Below the pieces are notes generated by a model. That model was not told where the DNA came from. It made no database searches and saw only the letters and a list, made by a program, of their open reading frames with translations. Of a stretch of 64,000 nt of DNA, positions 15,826 to 24,800 are shown one piece after another. The first letter of the stretch is position 1. Each line of letters starts with the position of its first letter. This DNA is from Paenarthrobacter sp. A20 (GTDB taxonomy: Bacteria; Actinomycetota; Actinomycetes; Actinomycetales; Micrococcaceae), in the NCBI RefSeq assembly GCF_024168825.1, contig NZ_JALJWH010000001.1, positions 4,216,001-4,280,000 of the forward strand, given 5' to 3'. The position numbers and the translations under genes were made by a program.

Positions 15826-18519
15826 ATGAAGATGAAAAGACGTGCAAGTGCCCCGTTCGGCCGCAGCCTACTGGCCCGGGCAGGCCTGGCGCTAACGACC
15901 GCCCTCGTAGCGGGCAGCTGCCTTGGTTCGCCGTCATGGGCAGAGTCCTCCGGACCACGACCGGCCCCATCGCCTGAGGCGCAGGAAACAATTCCAGCGC
16001 AGGGACCGCAGCCCGCAGGTGCCGGGCAGCAACAGCCGCTGCCCGCCGTCGAGCCTTCACCCGACATTGCGCCGTTGCCCGCCGATCCCGGTAACGGCTC
16101 CGAGGGACAGCTCCCCAAAGCGCAAGCAATGCCCGGCAACGCACCGGACGCGGAAACGATGAAGGCAGCCATGCGGGCAGCCATCCCGGCAGGCGGCGCG
16201 GAAATGGGACAACGATCCCCCAGGGTCCTGGCAGCGCAACAAAGCAATGGCACCCCGGCAGCTTCAGGCTCACGGGCCATAGGCAGCGCAGTCAGCTCCG
16301 CGGTTTCCATGGCAGCAGATCCGGGCCACTGGCGTCCCACCATCGGCGTCGCCGGACAGGACGTCAGCGCCCACCAACCCAACATCAACTGGCAGAGCCA
16401 ATGGAACCAAGGATCCCGCTGGGCTTACGTCAAGGCATCCGAGGGCAACTACTACCTCAACGAGCAATACACCCAGCAGTACAACGGCTCCCGCAACGTG
16501 GGCATGGTGCGGGGCGCCTATCACTTCGCCATCCCCAATTGGTCATCAGGCGCTGACCAAGCACGGTATTTCGTGGCGAACGGTGGAGGCTGGACGGCCG
16601 ACGGATACACCCTCCCGCCCGTTCTGGACATCGAGTACAACCCGTACGCCGGACGAACCATCAACGGTTTCTACTTCGGCAACACGTGCTACGACATGTC
16701 CAAAGCCCAGTTGGGGCAATGGGCAGCCGACTTTGGCAACACCGTCAAGGCCCTGACCGGCCGCTTCCCTGTCATTTACAGCACCACCGATTGGTGGAAC
16801 ACCTGCGTCGGCAATTCCACCTTCGGAAGCTACCCCTTGTGGATCGCTTCCTACTGGAACAACCCCACAAATTCGCCGGGCTCCATGCCGGCCAGCTGGG
16901 GCGACTACACGATGTGGCAGTACAGCAGCACAGGTCCGTTTGAGGGTGATTCAAACATTTTCAATGGCAGTTATGACCAGCTGCGCACGTTTGCCCGCGG
17001 GGTCTCCTACCCTTCGAATCCGTCCATCAAGTCTGCTGCCGATGTCCTTGCTACGAGCCCGGGCGGACGATTGGACGCCTTCCCTGCAAACGGTTCGGGT
17101 CGAATCACCGGACCTGTCGCCATCGGGTCAGGGTGGTCCGGCGCAAAGTCGCTCTACGTTGTGGACTGGAACCAGGACGGAGTGCAGGACATCCTGTCCC
17201 AATGGTCCGATGGGACGCTAAAGGTATTCCGGGGCGCCCCTGGGGGGTCTTTCTACGCACCCATCCAAGTCGGTTCCGGGTGGCAGGAAATGTCCCTGAC
17301 AGTAGGGTGGTGGAACGCGAAGGATGCCTATCCGGGTGTGATCGGACAGGACTACCTGGGCAATCTGTACCGGTACCCGAACAGCGGCGGTGGAGGACTT
17401 GGAAACGGTGTCTTGATTGGCACCGGATTCAGCGGCCACCAACTCAACCAAATCGACTTCGACGGCGACGGCAACCAGGACATTGTCACACGCACTTCGG
17501 ACGGAACCCTCCGTCTTTTCCGTTCCAATGGCGTCGGCAGCTTCATCAGCGAGCCCGGCAGGGTGATCGGCTCGGGCTGGGGTGGCATGACGGCAGTAAG
17601 CTCGGCAATCAACTTCAATGGAGCAGACTCCCAAGGTCTCCACGCCCGTGCAGCGAACGGCGATCTTTACTACTATCCTGCAGGTTCCGGGTCATGGGGC
17701 AACCGCAGCCTCATAGGGTTGGGGTGGAACGACGCAAGCCTCATCAGTGGTGCCTCACTGGATGTGGAGACAACCCTTGGCATCGACCAGGAAGATGTCC
17801 TGGCGGTCCGTCCGGATGCCAACCTCTACCGTTATCCGGGGACCGGCACCACGGCCCTTTTGCCGGAAGACCTCATCGGAACGGGCTGGGCGGGCTTCAA
17901 AGCAGGGTTTGTCACCGACTGGAACGGCGACGGCGCACTGGACATTGTCGCCCAATGGTCTGACGGCCGGTTAAACGTCTACCCGGGCAGGAACGGCAGC
18001 GGCTTTGGGACGGCGATAGCGTTGGGCAGCAACTGGAAGGGCTGGACCCTGAGCGTAGGCACCTGGAAAAAGGCAGACGCGCACCCCGGAATTGTCGGCT
18101 ATGACTCCGCCGGCCGGCTGTACTACTTCAATAACCCCAGCGGCAAGACCCTTTCCGCGGGGGTCTACATCGGCGTCGGATGGGCCGGCCTGGACATTGC
18201 CCAAATGGACTTCGACAAGGATTCCAATGCTGATCTCCTCGTCAAAACGGGCACCGGGGACCTAAAGCTGTACCGCACTAACGGTACCGGCAACTTCATT
18301 CAGGAAGCTCCAAGCGTTGTGGGTACCGGCTGGAACGTGATTTCCGGATTCGGTGCCGTTCGTGGATTTGCGGGTGCGGGCTCACTCGGCGTCGTTGCAC
18401 GAACCACCATCGGTGAACTGCGCTACTACCCTGTAGGTTCGAACAAGACCTGGGGAACGCCAACCAGGATCGGCACAGGCTGGAGCAACCTCACAATCCT
18501 GGCACCGGCCGCCGGTTAG
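15826..18519 (+). CDS. Secreted GH25 muramidase with VCBS/FG-GAP-like repeats
   Basis: 897 residues. A signal peptide (~1-39, basic start, LALTTALVAGSC, cut near SWA) is followed by a Pro/Ala/Gln-rich linker to ~165. A GH25 lysozyme domain (~170-365) has catalytic-type acids in GQDVSAHQ (D about 178) and VLDIE (D/E about 268 and 270). The C-terminal ~500 residues hold repeated modules of the form IGxGWxGxxxxxxxDxNxDGxxDIxxxxxDGxLxxY, a seven-bladed-like VCBS/FG-GAP array. It probably hydrolyses peptidoglycan outside the cell, in remodelling or against competitors. ATG 15826 is chosen; ATG 15832 is possible. A strong terminator follows. Confidence 0.93.
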   Translation: MKMKRRASAPFGRSLLARAGLALTTALVAGSCLGSPSWAESSGPRPAPSPEAQETIPAQGPQPAGAGQQQPLPAVEPSPDIAPLPADPGNGSEGQLPKAQAMPGNAPDAETMKAAMRAAIPAGGAEMGQRSPRVLAAQQSNGTPAASGSRAIGSAVSSAVSMAADPGHWRPTIGVAGQDVSAHQPNINWQSQWNQGSRWAYVKASEGNYYLNEQYTQQYNGSRNVGMVRGAYHFAIPNWSSGADQARYFVANGGGWTADGYTLPPVLDIEYNPYAGRTINGFYFGNTCYDMSKAQLGQWAADFGNTVKALTGRFPVIYSTTDWWNTCVGNSTFGSYPLWIASYWNNPTNSPGSMPASWGDYTMWQYSSTGPFEGDSNIFNGSYDQLRTFARGVSYPSNPSIKSAADVLATSPGGRLDAFPANGSGRITGPVAIGSGWSGAKSLYVVDWNQDGVQDILSQWSDGTLKVFRGAPGGSFYAPIQVGSGWQEMSLTVGWWNAKDAYPGVIGQDYLGNLYRYPNSGGGGLGNGVLIGTGFSGHQLNQIDFDGDGNQDIVTRTSDGTLRLFRSNGVGSFISEPGRVIGSGWGGMTAVSSAINFNGADSQGLHARAANGDLYYYPAGSGSWGNRSLIGLGWNDASLISGASLDVETTLGIDQEDVLAVRPDANLYRYPGTGTTALLPEDLIGTGWAGFKAGFVTDWNGDGALDIVAQWSDGRLNVYPGRNGSGFGTAIALGSNWKGWTLSVGTWKKADAHPGIVGYDSAGRLYYFNNPSGKTLSAGVYIGVGWAGLDIAQMDFDKDSNADLLVKTGTGDLKLYRTNGTGNFIQEAPSVVGTGWNVISGFGAVRGFAGAGSLGVVARTTIGELRYYPVGSNKTWGTPTRIGTGWSNLTILAPAAG

Positions 18520-18545
18520 CAGGACCCCCAAGCTCAGACCACGTC

Positions 18546-18595
18546 ATGAATGAGGGGCCCATCCGCGGAAATCCGTGGGCGGGCCCCTCATTCAT
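18546..18595. terminator. Bidirectional terminator between GH25 and ceramidase-like genes
   Basis: Perfect 15-bp arms (18546-18560 and 18581-18595) enclose a second inner hairpin. It sits between convergent stops and could serve both genes. Confidence 0.85.
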
Positions 18596-18618
18596 CATTG
18601 CCCTTAGCCGGGCCAACT

Positions 18619-19965
18619 CTATGCAAGCAAAGCATTCATGGCATTTACCAGTGTGGTCTCCACGCCATTAGTGCCGGCTTTGAAGTGCGCCAAGTGGCCG
18701 TAGACAGTCATCGAACCCCCCGCGATTCCAGGGAAGTCGGGCTCCCATCCACCTTCATAACTGCCCAGAGGCATGAAAGGTGGAAAGAACTCATTGCTTG
18801 GTATATAGCAGCAGGATTCATTTGCATATCCACCGACAATAATACCGTTGGTCCCACCATTTCGGCCGCGAAAATAAGCCGCATAGCCGCTGACGAGTTC
18901 GCCACCGATCATGGCTATCTTCAGCTCCGGGCTGCCATTGAATTTCCACACCTGGAACGGGGACGGTACAGCCGTTTCAAAACTGTTGCTGTCAATGCGT
19001 CCGATCATTACCTGCGCGTGCCGTTGGTACCACTGGGGCTGGCCGTTGGGATTGGCCAGCCTGGCAACGTAGGAAGCACGCACCGCGGCCAGATTTCCGG
19101 CTGTCGGAGTGATATCCAACGGCAGTTGGACTTCCTGGTAGCGCGTCACCATGGGACCGCTGAGGGCACGCCCCGCAGATTGCATGTTCGAATGGACCGT
19201 GGCACCAAGGGCGTCTCCATGCTGGTCCCGGAGTTCCCAGCTGCGGACTCCCCCGGGGTCTTGATCTCCAGCCGGACCCTGCACGAACATCGCGAAACAA
19301 TTCGGATTCCGGTTTTCGATGTAATTGCAGGCGCCTGCAGCAAAATCTCCATCAAAGAGCGTGCGCAGACCTGCACTGATGGGATGGCACCCATAGCTAA
19401 ATATCACGGCAGCCGGCGTACCATTGCCTCGCCTGGCGACGAGAATTGGGACTGCCGTTTCCGTGTATGGCAGTCCCACGCGGTTGGCGGAGAAATTCTG
19501 GGTTGAAACTTTGTAGTCGAAAGTCACTGCCGTTTCATCCGCGTCCAAGGCTTCCCGGGCGAGGTCAACGATGGTGTCTTCAAGATCGGCACTGTAAGAA
19601 CGCACCAAGCCCAAATCCGCCAGCCCGTAAGCCATGAAGGGATGGAGAGTGTCAATCAAGGCGGGCCCATTGTGCGTATGCGTCGCCTGGATCAGGATGT
19701 CGCTGCTCGACCAATCCGCGAGCTCGATGATCCTGTCCCGGATCCGCTGGTGCATGGATCGCGGCAATGCCAGGACATCCAGGCTGATGATGATGTGGGG
19801 ATGGGCGTCTTCCCAGATGAGGATGGCCCGAGCGTACAAGGGCTCGAACGGTGAACTGCTGGTGGCCTCGCGTCCGCCGTCGGTAGAACCATATCCAGCC
19901 ATATACGGATTGGTGCTCAGCGACGGCGTTATGTCAGCGCTTGCAGTTCCTACTCTAAACGCCAT
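18619..19965 (-). CDS. Neutral/alkaline ceramidase-fold protein, probably not a true ceramidase
   Basis: 448 residues matching the N-terminal domain of neutral/alkaline non-lysosomal ceramidases. It opens with RVGTASADITPSL, and has the zinc-site motif T-H-T-H-N-G-P (95-101) and a second His in YGCHPIS (H194). Where characterised ceramidases carry the nucleophilic Ser (G-D/E-V-S-P-N), this protein has G-D-Q-D-P-G (233-238). No signal peptide is visible and the C-terminal domain of true ceramidases is absent. It probably belongs to the wider hydrolase group of this fold with unknown substrate. ATG 19965 has AAGGAG ten bases upstream. Confidence 0.8.
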   Translation of the reverse strand: MAFRVGTASADITPSLSTNPYMAGYGSTDGGREATSSSPFEPLYARAILIWEDAHPHIIISLDVLALPRSMHQRIRDRIIELADWSSSDILIQATHTHNGPALIDTLHPFMAYGLADLGLVRSYSADLEDTIVDLAREALDADETAVTFDYKVSTQNFSANRVGLPYTETAVPILVARRGNGTPAAVIFSYGCHPISAGLRTLFDGDFAAGACNYIENRNPNCFAMFVQGPAGDQDPGGVRSWELRDQHGDALGATVHSNMQSAGRALSGPMVTRYQEVQLPLDITPTAGNLAAVRASYVARLANPNGQPQWYQRHAQVMIGRIDSNSFETAVPSPFQVWKFNGSPELKIAMIGGELVSGYAAYFRGRNGGTNGIIVGGYANESCCYIPSNEFFPPFMPLGSYEGGWEPDFPGIAGGSMTVYGHLAHFKAGTNGVETTLVNAMNALLA

Positions 19966-20178
19966 AAAAGATCACTCCTTGATTGTGCGCAACGGGTGAT
20001 CTTCGTTTGCCCCCAAACAAAGTCAGTTTCCCAAATACGCTGAACAGCCAATACGTGAGACCACCTTCATTAGACCATGTGATCCCGCAGATTTGTGTGG
20101 TTGGTAGCGATGAATATCGCCCTGAAATGCGCCGCCCCGGCTTGAAAAATCAGGGCGGAATCTGCGCCTTCTCCGTGT
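19966..20178. other. Spacer upstream of the ceramidase-like gene
   Basis: 213 bases, more AT-rich than its surroundings. It holds the Shine-Dalgarno and presumably the promoter of the ceramidase-like gene. A weak stem CGCCCTGA/TCAGGGCG (20118-20157, long loop) lies after the lipoprotein stop. No further gene is seen. Confidence 0.5.
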
Positions 20179-20721
20179 CTAGCCAGGCACTGCAGTCTTG
20201 AGCCACCTGGTCAGCAGCGCAGCCTGCGGAGCCAACGGGGCCAACGTCAGTGCGCCCTTCACTACGGGTATCCCGTAGGCCGCGAGTGAGGCTGCCAGTG
20301 TCCTGTGATCGGTACGCGTGCACGCCCTGATGATGAGCAGGCACAGAGCCGACGCTTGGCCGGGAGCCGCACCGGCGGCCACGGCCGCGTTGACGGCAGC
20401 CGTTTCTTCGGGAGTCAGGATGTGCGGTCCACTTCCGACGTAGGCCACCTGGCAGTCCGTGACGTGCATGTACCGCGTGGATGCCCAGACTTCCTCGAGG
20501 CTCGAAAATTTGCCAATCAGGCTGCCGTCTGCCGCAGTACATGTGAATTGGTACCGGATGAGAGGCTCCGGACGCTCAATGGGGACTTTGTCATCATTTG
20601 CGATAACAGGCGCCAAATCGAGTGCGGCTGGTTGGGAAGTATCTACTTTGGTTCCTGAACAACCGGCCAAGGCAAGAGTTGCCACACCGAGTTGAAGAAC
20701 ACTGCGCCTGCGCATGTCCAC
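20179..20721 (-). CDS. Putative lipoprotein A (paralogue of the gene at 20802-21596)
   Basis: 180 residues starting at GTG 20721 (or ATG 20715). The leader reads M-R-R-R-S-V-L-Q-L-G...LALAGC, a lipobox with Cys near residue 21, preceded by a possible twin-arginine stretch. The mature part carries TCTAADGSL, FSSLEEVWASTRY, DCQVAYVGSGPHILTPEE and a C-terminal IRACTRT. These features are shared with the upstream paralogue, including conserved cysteines. The function is unknown; it is likely surface-anchored. Its first ~22 codons and its upstream 80 bases form the left arm of a 190-bp inverted duplication. Confidence 0.72.
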   Translation of the reverse strand: MDMRRRSVLQLGVATLALAGCSGTKVDTSQPAALDLAPVIANDDKVPIERPEPLIRYQFTCTAADGSLIGKFSSLEEVWASTRYMHVTDCQVAYVGSGPHILTPEETAAVNAAVAAGAAPGQASALCLLIIRACTRTDHRTLAASLAAYGIPVVKGALTLAPLAPQAALLTRWLKTAVPG

Positions 20722-20840
20722 CGAGGGATCCCCACTTCATTCGGATGCTCCCCAGCTCCGCATGCATTGGTTATTCGCCCCAAGCCGTTTCCGGCTGCGT
20801 CTTAGTACATCTTCCCCCAAATTCCGCATTTGTCACTAGT
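20650..20840 (+). repeat. Left arm of the ~190-bp inverted duplication
   Basis: This stretch covers the first codons of lipoprotein A, the 80-base spacer and the 3' end of lipoprotein B. Its reverse complement recurs at 21687-21877 with roughly 88% identity by eye. Bases 20715-20782 (68 bp) are identical, then one mismatch, then another 19 identical bases. The spacer is better conserved than the coding ends. A small hairpin (AGCCG/CGGCT) lies inside it. Confidence 0.9.
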
Positions 20841-21596
20841 AAAGTTTTGGCCGGCCTCAAGCTCGACGTTTTTGCCGGCCTCAGGGACTCCTCCGCTGGC
20901 GACGACGGAACCGTCCTGCGCAGCGACGGACCACGTACATTCGCTGGCCAAAGCGCCGGGCTTGACGAGCTGGACTCCGCCGGCTTCCACGGTTTCGCCC
21001 ACTACATGGCTGCCGTCGCCAACCCTCGTACCTTGAGCCCAGCCAGCGATGATTTTCCCCTGCGGCGCGTCCGGACAAAATGCAGCCGCAGCGAGCAACG
21101 TCCCGTGACTTGCCTCCTCGAATCCGCCGGGGCCTGTTTCATCGCTGATGCGCGTGCACAACCGGAGGACATCCTGCATGGCTGCCAGACCATCCTCGGC
21201 TACTGCACCCTGCGGCGCGGCCGTGGAAATAGCTTCAGCTTCGCGGGGCGTTGGAACGAATGGTTCTTCACCTGCGTAGGTGACTTCGCAGGAGTCCATA
21301 CGGGTGTAGTTATTGGCAGCCCAGACCTCCGCGAGGCTCGACAACTGGACTTCCGGCGATGCGTCAAGGCTGGTGCAACGGTAGGAGAAACGACCCGGGT
21401 CGTCGTCGCCTGCTGACGGACCGGGGTCGCCAGTTTCGCGGCTTCCGGGAGCGGACGACGACTGGCTGGGCCCTGCGGTAGCAGTGTCACTACTGGGTGC
21501 CGGCGTACTGTTCCCAGGAGTTGGCTGTGATGAAGGGGCCGTGCAGGCGACCAACAGCATCACCATCGGCATTGCCATCAGCAACATTCTGCGCAT
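20802..21596 (-). CDS. Putative lipoprotein B (paralogue of lipoprotein A)
   Basis: 264 residues from ATG 21596. The signal is MRRMLLMAMPMVMLLVAC with a lipobox Cys near residue 18, followed by a Ser/Pro/Thr-rich linker (~20-65). The folded part has YRCTSLDASPEV, LSSLAEVWAANNYTRMDSC, VTYAGEEPFVPTPRE and LRLCTRI, closely matching lipoprotein A. An extra ~100-residue C-terminal region ends with TSDKCGIWGKMY. The longer frame to 21905 runs through the right repeat arm in reverse and has no lipobox, so it was rejected. It is probably extracytoplasmic; the function is unknown. The next gene in the same direction is lipoprotein A, 80 bases on. Confidence 0.75.
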   Translation of the reverse strand: MRRMLLMAMPMVMLLVACTAPSSQPTPGNSTPAPSSDTATAGPSQSSSAPGSRETGDPGPSAGDDDPGRFSYRCTSLDASPEVQLSSLAEVWAANNYTRMDSCEVTYAGEEPFVPTPREAEAISTAAPQGAVAEDGLAAMQDVLRLCTRISDETGPGGFEEASHGTLLAAAAFCPDAPQGKIIAGWAQGTRVGDGSHVVGETVEAGGVQLVKPGALASECTWSVAAQDGSVVASGGVPEAGKNVELEAGQNFTSDKCGIWGKMY

Positions 21597-21805
21597 TGTG
21601 ACCTCCACCTCAATCGTGCGGTGCGGCGGTTGTGTGGTCAAGACGGACTGCTTGACGCCCCTGAATCCGAGGCCATTCAGGAATGCACTAGTGACAAATG
21701 TGAAAATTGGTGGAAGATGTACGTAGACGCAGCCGGAAACGGCGTGGGGCGAATAACCAATGCATGCGGAGCTGGGGAGCATCCGAATGAAGTGGGGATC
21801 CCTCG
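21597..21805. other. Divergent intergenic region with repeat arm and gene relic
   Basis: 209 bases between lipoprotein B (minus) and the large secreted protein (plus). It contains most of the right repeat arm and a short relic encoding about 15 residues of a lipoprotein B C-terminus. Both promoters should lie here. Confidence 0.6.
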
Positions 21806-21877
21806 GTGGACACGCGCAATCGCAGTGTTCTTCAGCTTGGTTTGGCATGTCTTGCCTTCGCCGGTCGCTCAAGAACC
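21687..21877 (-). repeat. Right arm of the ~190-bp inverted duplication
   Basis: Read on the plus strand, this arm begins with a relic of the lipoprotein B 3' end (TSDKCENWWKMY, no longer stopping in the same place). It then has the conserved spacer and the start of a lipoprotein A-like leader (VDTRNRSVLQLG) that runs into the large FG-GAP gene. The left arm is at 20650-20840. Confidence 0.9.
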
Positions 21878-24800
21878 TCTCATAAGACTCCCCGCCGCAT
21901 TGCACTCAGCAAGGCGGGCGAAGGACGGCAACGCCACAAACTGACGGCAGTTCTGGCCACTGCCAGCCTTGCGACGGCGGCACTCACCGGCGTCCTGACA
22001 GCGGGCCCGGCCTTCGCGGACCAAGCACGCCAGACAGTGGCCACAGGTCTGACCAAAGCCGCAGGAACATTGGTGGACCCGGACGGACGCCTGTGGGTTT
22101 CCGACGCTCGGGCAGGGTTCTGCCGCGTGACGGAGGCTTCGGGCGCAACCGCGGGGGGCCTCGAAACGGACACCTGCCTCGGTGGAACCCTGACTGGTCA
22201 CGACAACGGCCCGGCCTTGGCCGGAACGCCCGCCATGATCGATCCGTCCCCTGCCAACCACGGCGATGGTGACGAAGTGGCCTTCATTCCGGATGCCGCC
22301 GTCGGAAGTTCCGACGTCGTACGGGCCCTGTGGAATCCTGACAATGGCGTATTCGAGTACAACGGCGCGCTAACCATCTTCGACGGCGACCTGAGGCCAA
22401 ATGCCGTCAGCGACGGCCCCGACGGCAACATCTACCTGTCGTTTGCCAACGCCCGGTCAATCGTCAAAATCGTGGATCCCACGGCCCTCCATCCGAGCAT
22501 CGAATCCATCGCTTCGGTCAACTCCAGCTCCCTCAGCCTGGCTGCCACGCACCGCAACAGTGCGGGCAACGTAGTGGTGTATGTCGCAGAAACCACAGGG
22601 TTGACGGTGTTTACGGCACCCGAAGACGGTGTACTGACCAACTTCGTCCCAGCGCCGCTCTATAACGTCGGCAAGCCGACAGCCATCTACTACGACTGGC
22701 AGTCGCCCCTCGTCCTCTACACAGGAACCGGGGTCGGAACCACCACAGCCGATGCCGGGAAGGACACCATCTCCCGCATCGACCTGAGTACGGACACCGT
22801 GGACAACCAGTGGGCCCTGGGCTTCAGCAAGGTCGGCGGCCTGACCATGCGGGACGGCAAACTCCTGGTCATGGAAGACCCGGGACAATTGGATCCTGCC
22901 AAGCCCGCTGAGCGCGGAAGGATGCTCACCCTGGGTGGCGTTGTACCTTCCATCGTCAGCGGTCCGACGGCGGCAAATGGAACCCAAGCGGCCAACCCGG
23001 CGTTCACCAACGACTCCACGCCAACGTTCACTGTTGCTTCAACGCCGCCGGGCGGCGCCCTTGAGTGCAGCCTCCAGTTGAGCACGGCGACGCCGGTCTG
23101 GCAGGTATGCTCCGGCGGCACCTTCACGCCGTCAACGGCTTTGGCCAGCGGCGCTTACACGTTCTCGGTGAGGGCAGCTCCATCAGGCCTTCCCGTATCG
23201 CGGACTTTCACAGTCGACCTGGCCGCACCCAGCGCACCGGTGATCACCTCACCCGCGGCGGGGGCAACCGTCAACGGCGCGCCGGTCCTCGGCGTCACCT
23301 CCGATCCCGATTCGACGTTGTCCTGCTCAGTCGATTCCACGACAACGTTCACCGCCTGCGCCAACGGGCACGTTTTCAATCTCACTACCGCGGGGCAACA
23401 CGTCCTGCGGGTCCGAGCCACGGACATGGCCGGCAACGTCAGCACACTTGCGTCGGTAACCGTAACCGCCGACCTGACCGCGCCCCAGGTATCCATCAGT
23501 TCACCCGCGGAAGGCGCAACTGTCGGCATCTCGCCATCCTTCACCTTCACCTCCACCTCCACGGACATTGCAGGATTCAGGTGCAAGCTCGGCTCCAACG
23601 CCTACACGGCCTGCACATCTCCCAAGGCCTACACGAACGTTCCAAGTGGTCCTGTGACCTTCACGGTGGAAGCCAGGGACAACGCAGGCAACACTTCCAC
23701 GGCTGCAAGGAACGTGACTGTCTTCGCTCCTGACACAGCCCCTCCCGTCGTATCCGTGGATCCGGCCGGAGGAACGTACGGTGCCGGCAAGACCATTGCC
23801 TTGTCAGTCAATGAAGCGGCCACCATCTACGTCACAACCAATGGCACGACGCCGACTACATCGAGTCCGGTTTATTCGGGCCCGATCCCCTTGACGTCGA
23901 TGACCCTGAAGTACTTCGCGCGGGACACCGCAGGAAATTCATCGGCAGTGGTCACGCAGACGTACGTGCTGGACAACACGGCTCCGACCCTGACCGTCAC
24001 TCCCGGGGCAGGGGGCTATGCCTCAGGACAACTGGTCACGATGTCTTCCAGTGAACCGGGAAGCATCTTCTACACAACAGACGGGACAAACCCCGCAACT
24101 ACCGTTTCGGGAACCACCAAGGCCTACACTGCGGCGTTTGCGTTGACTGCCACCACCACCGTAAAGGCCTTGGCCGTGGATGCTTCCGGAAACGTCTCGG
24201 CCGTCACCACGCGCGCCTACACGGTTCTGGATACCACTCCTCCGGTGGTAACTGTGACACCACCCGCTGGCAGCTACCCCGCCAATCAGCAGATCACCCT
24301 CACCGCCAACGAAGCTGGATCCAGCATCTACTTCACCACCAACGGAACGAACCCCACCGCCACAGCGGCCAACAAGTACTCCTCAGCGATCACGCTGACG
24401 GCAGCCATGACGCTGAAGTATTTCGCGGTGGACACCTCCAACAACAGTTCGGGCATCGTCAGCCAGGCCTACACCGTGACAGCCCCACCGGCGAATACCT
24501 GGAAGGACTACACCGGTGATGCAAAGAACGACGTCGTGGCACGCGACAACGGCGGCACGCTGTGGCTGTATCCGGGCAACGGATCCGGGGGTTGGTTGAC
24601 CCAACGCTCCCTGGGAACCGGCTGGAACTCGCTGAATGCCATCGTTCCCACGAAGGACTTCAACGGGGACGGACGCAGCGACGTCCTGGCCCGGGATGCG
24701 AATGGTGTTCTCTGGCTTTACCCGGGCAATGGATCCGGTGGCCTCCAGGCACGCGTCCAGGCGGGGACCGGCTGGGCCGGAATGACGCTCATCCTGGCGC

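Noticed and set aside
20622..21416. Plus-strand 264-codon open frame overlapping lipoprotein B
   Set aside because: It shares ~60 residues with the reverse reading of the other repeat arm only because of the inverted duplication; it is antisense to a convincing lipoprotein gene.
21597..21905. N-terminal extension of lipoprotein B to 21905
   Set aside because: The extension runs through the repeat arm, lacks a lipobox, and ATG 21596 starts a normal lipoprotein signal.
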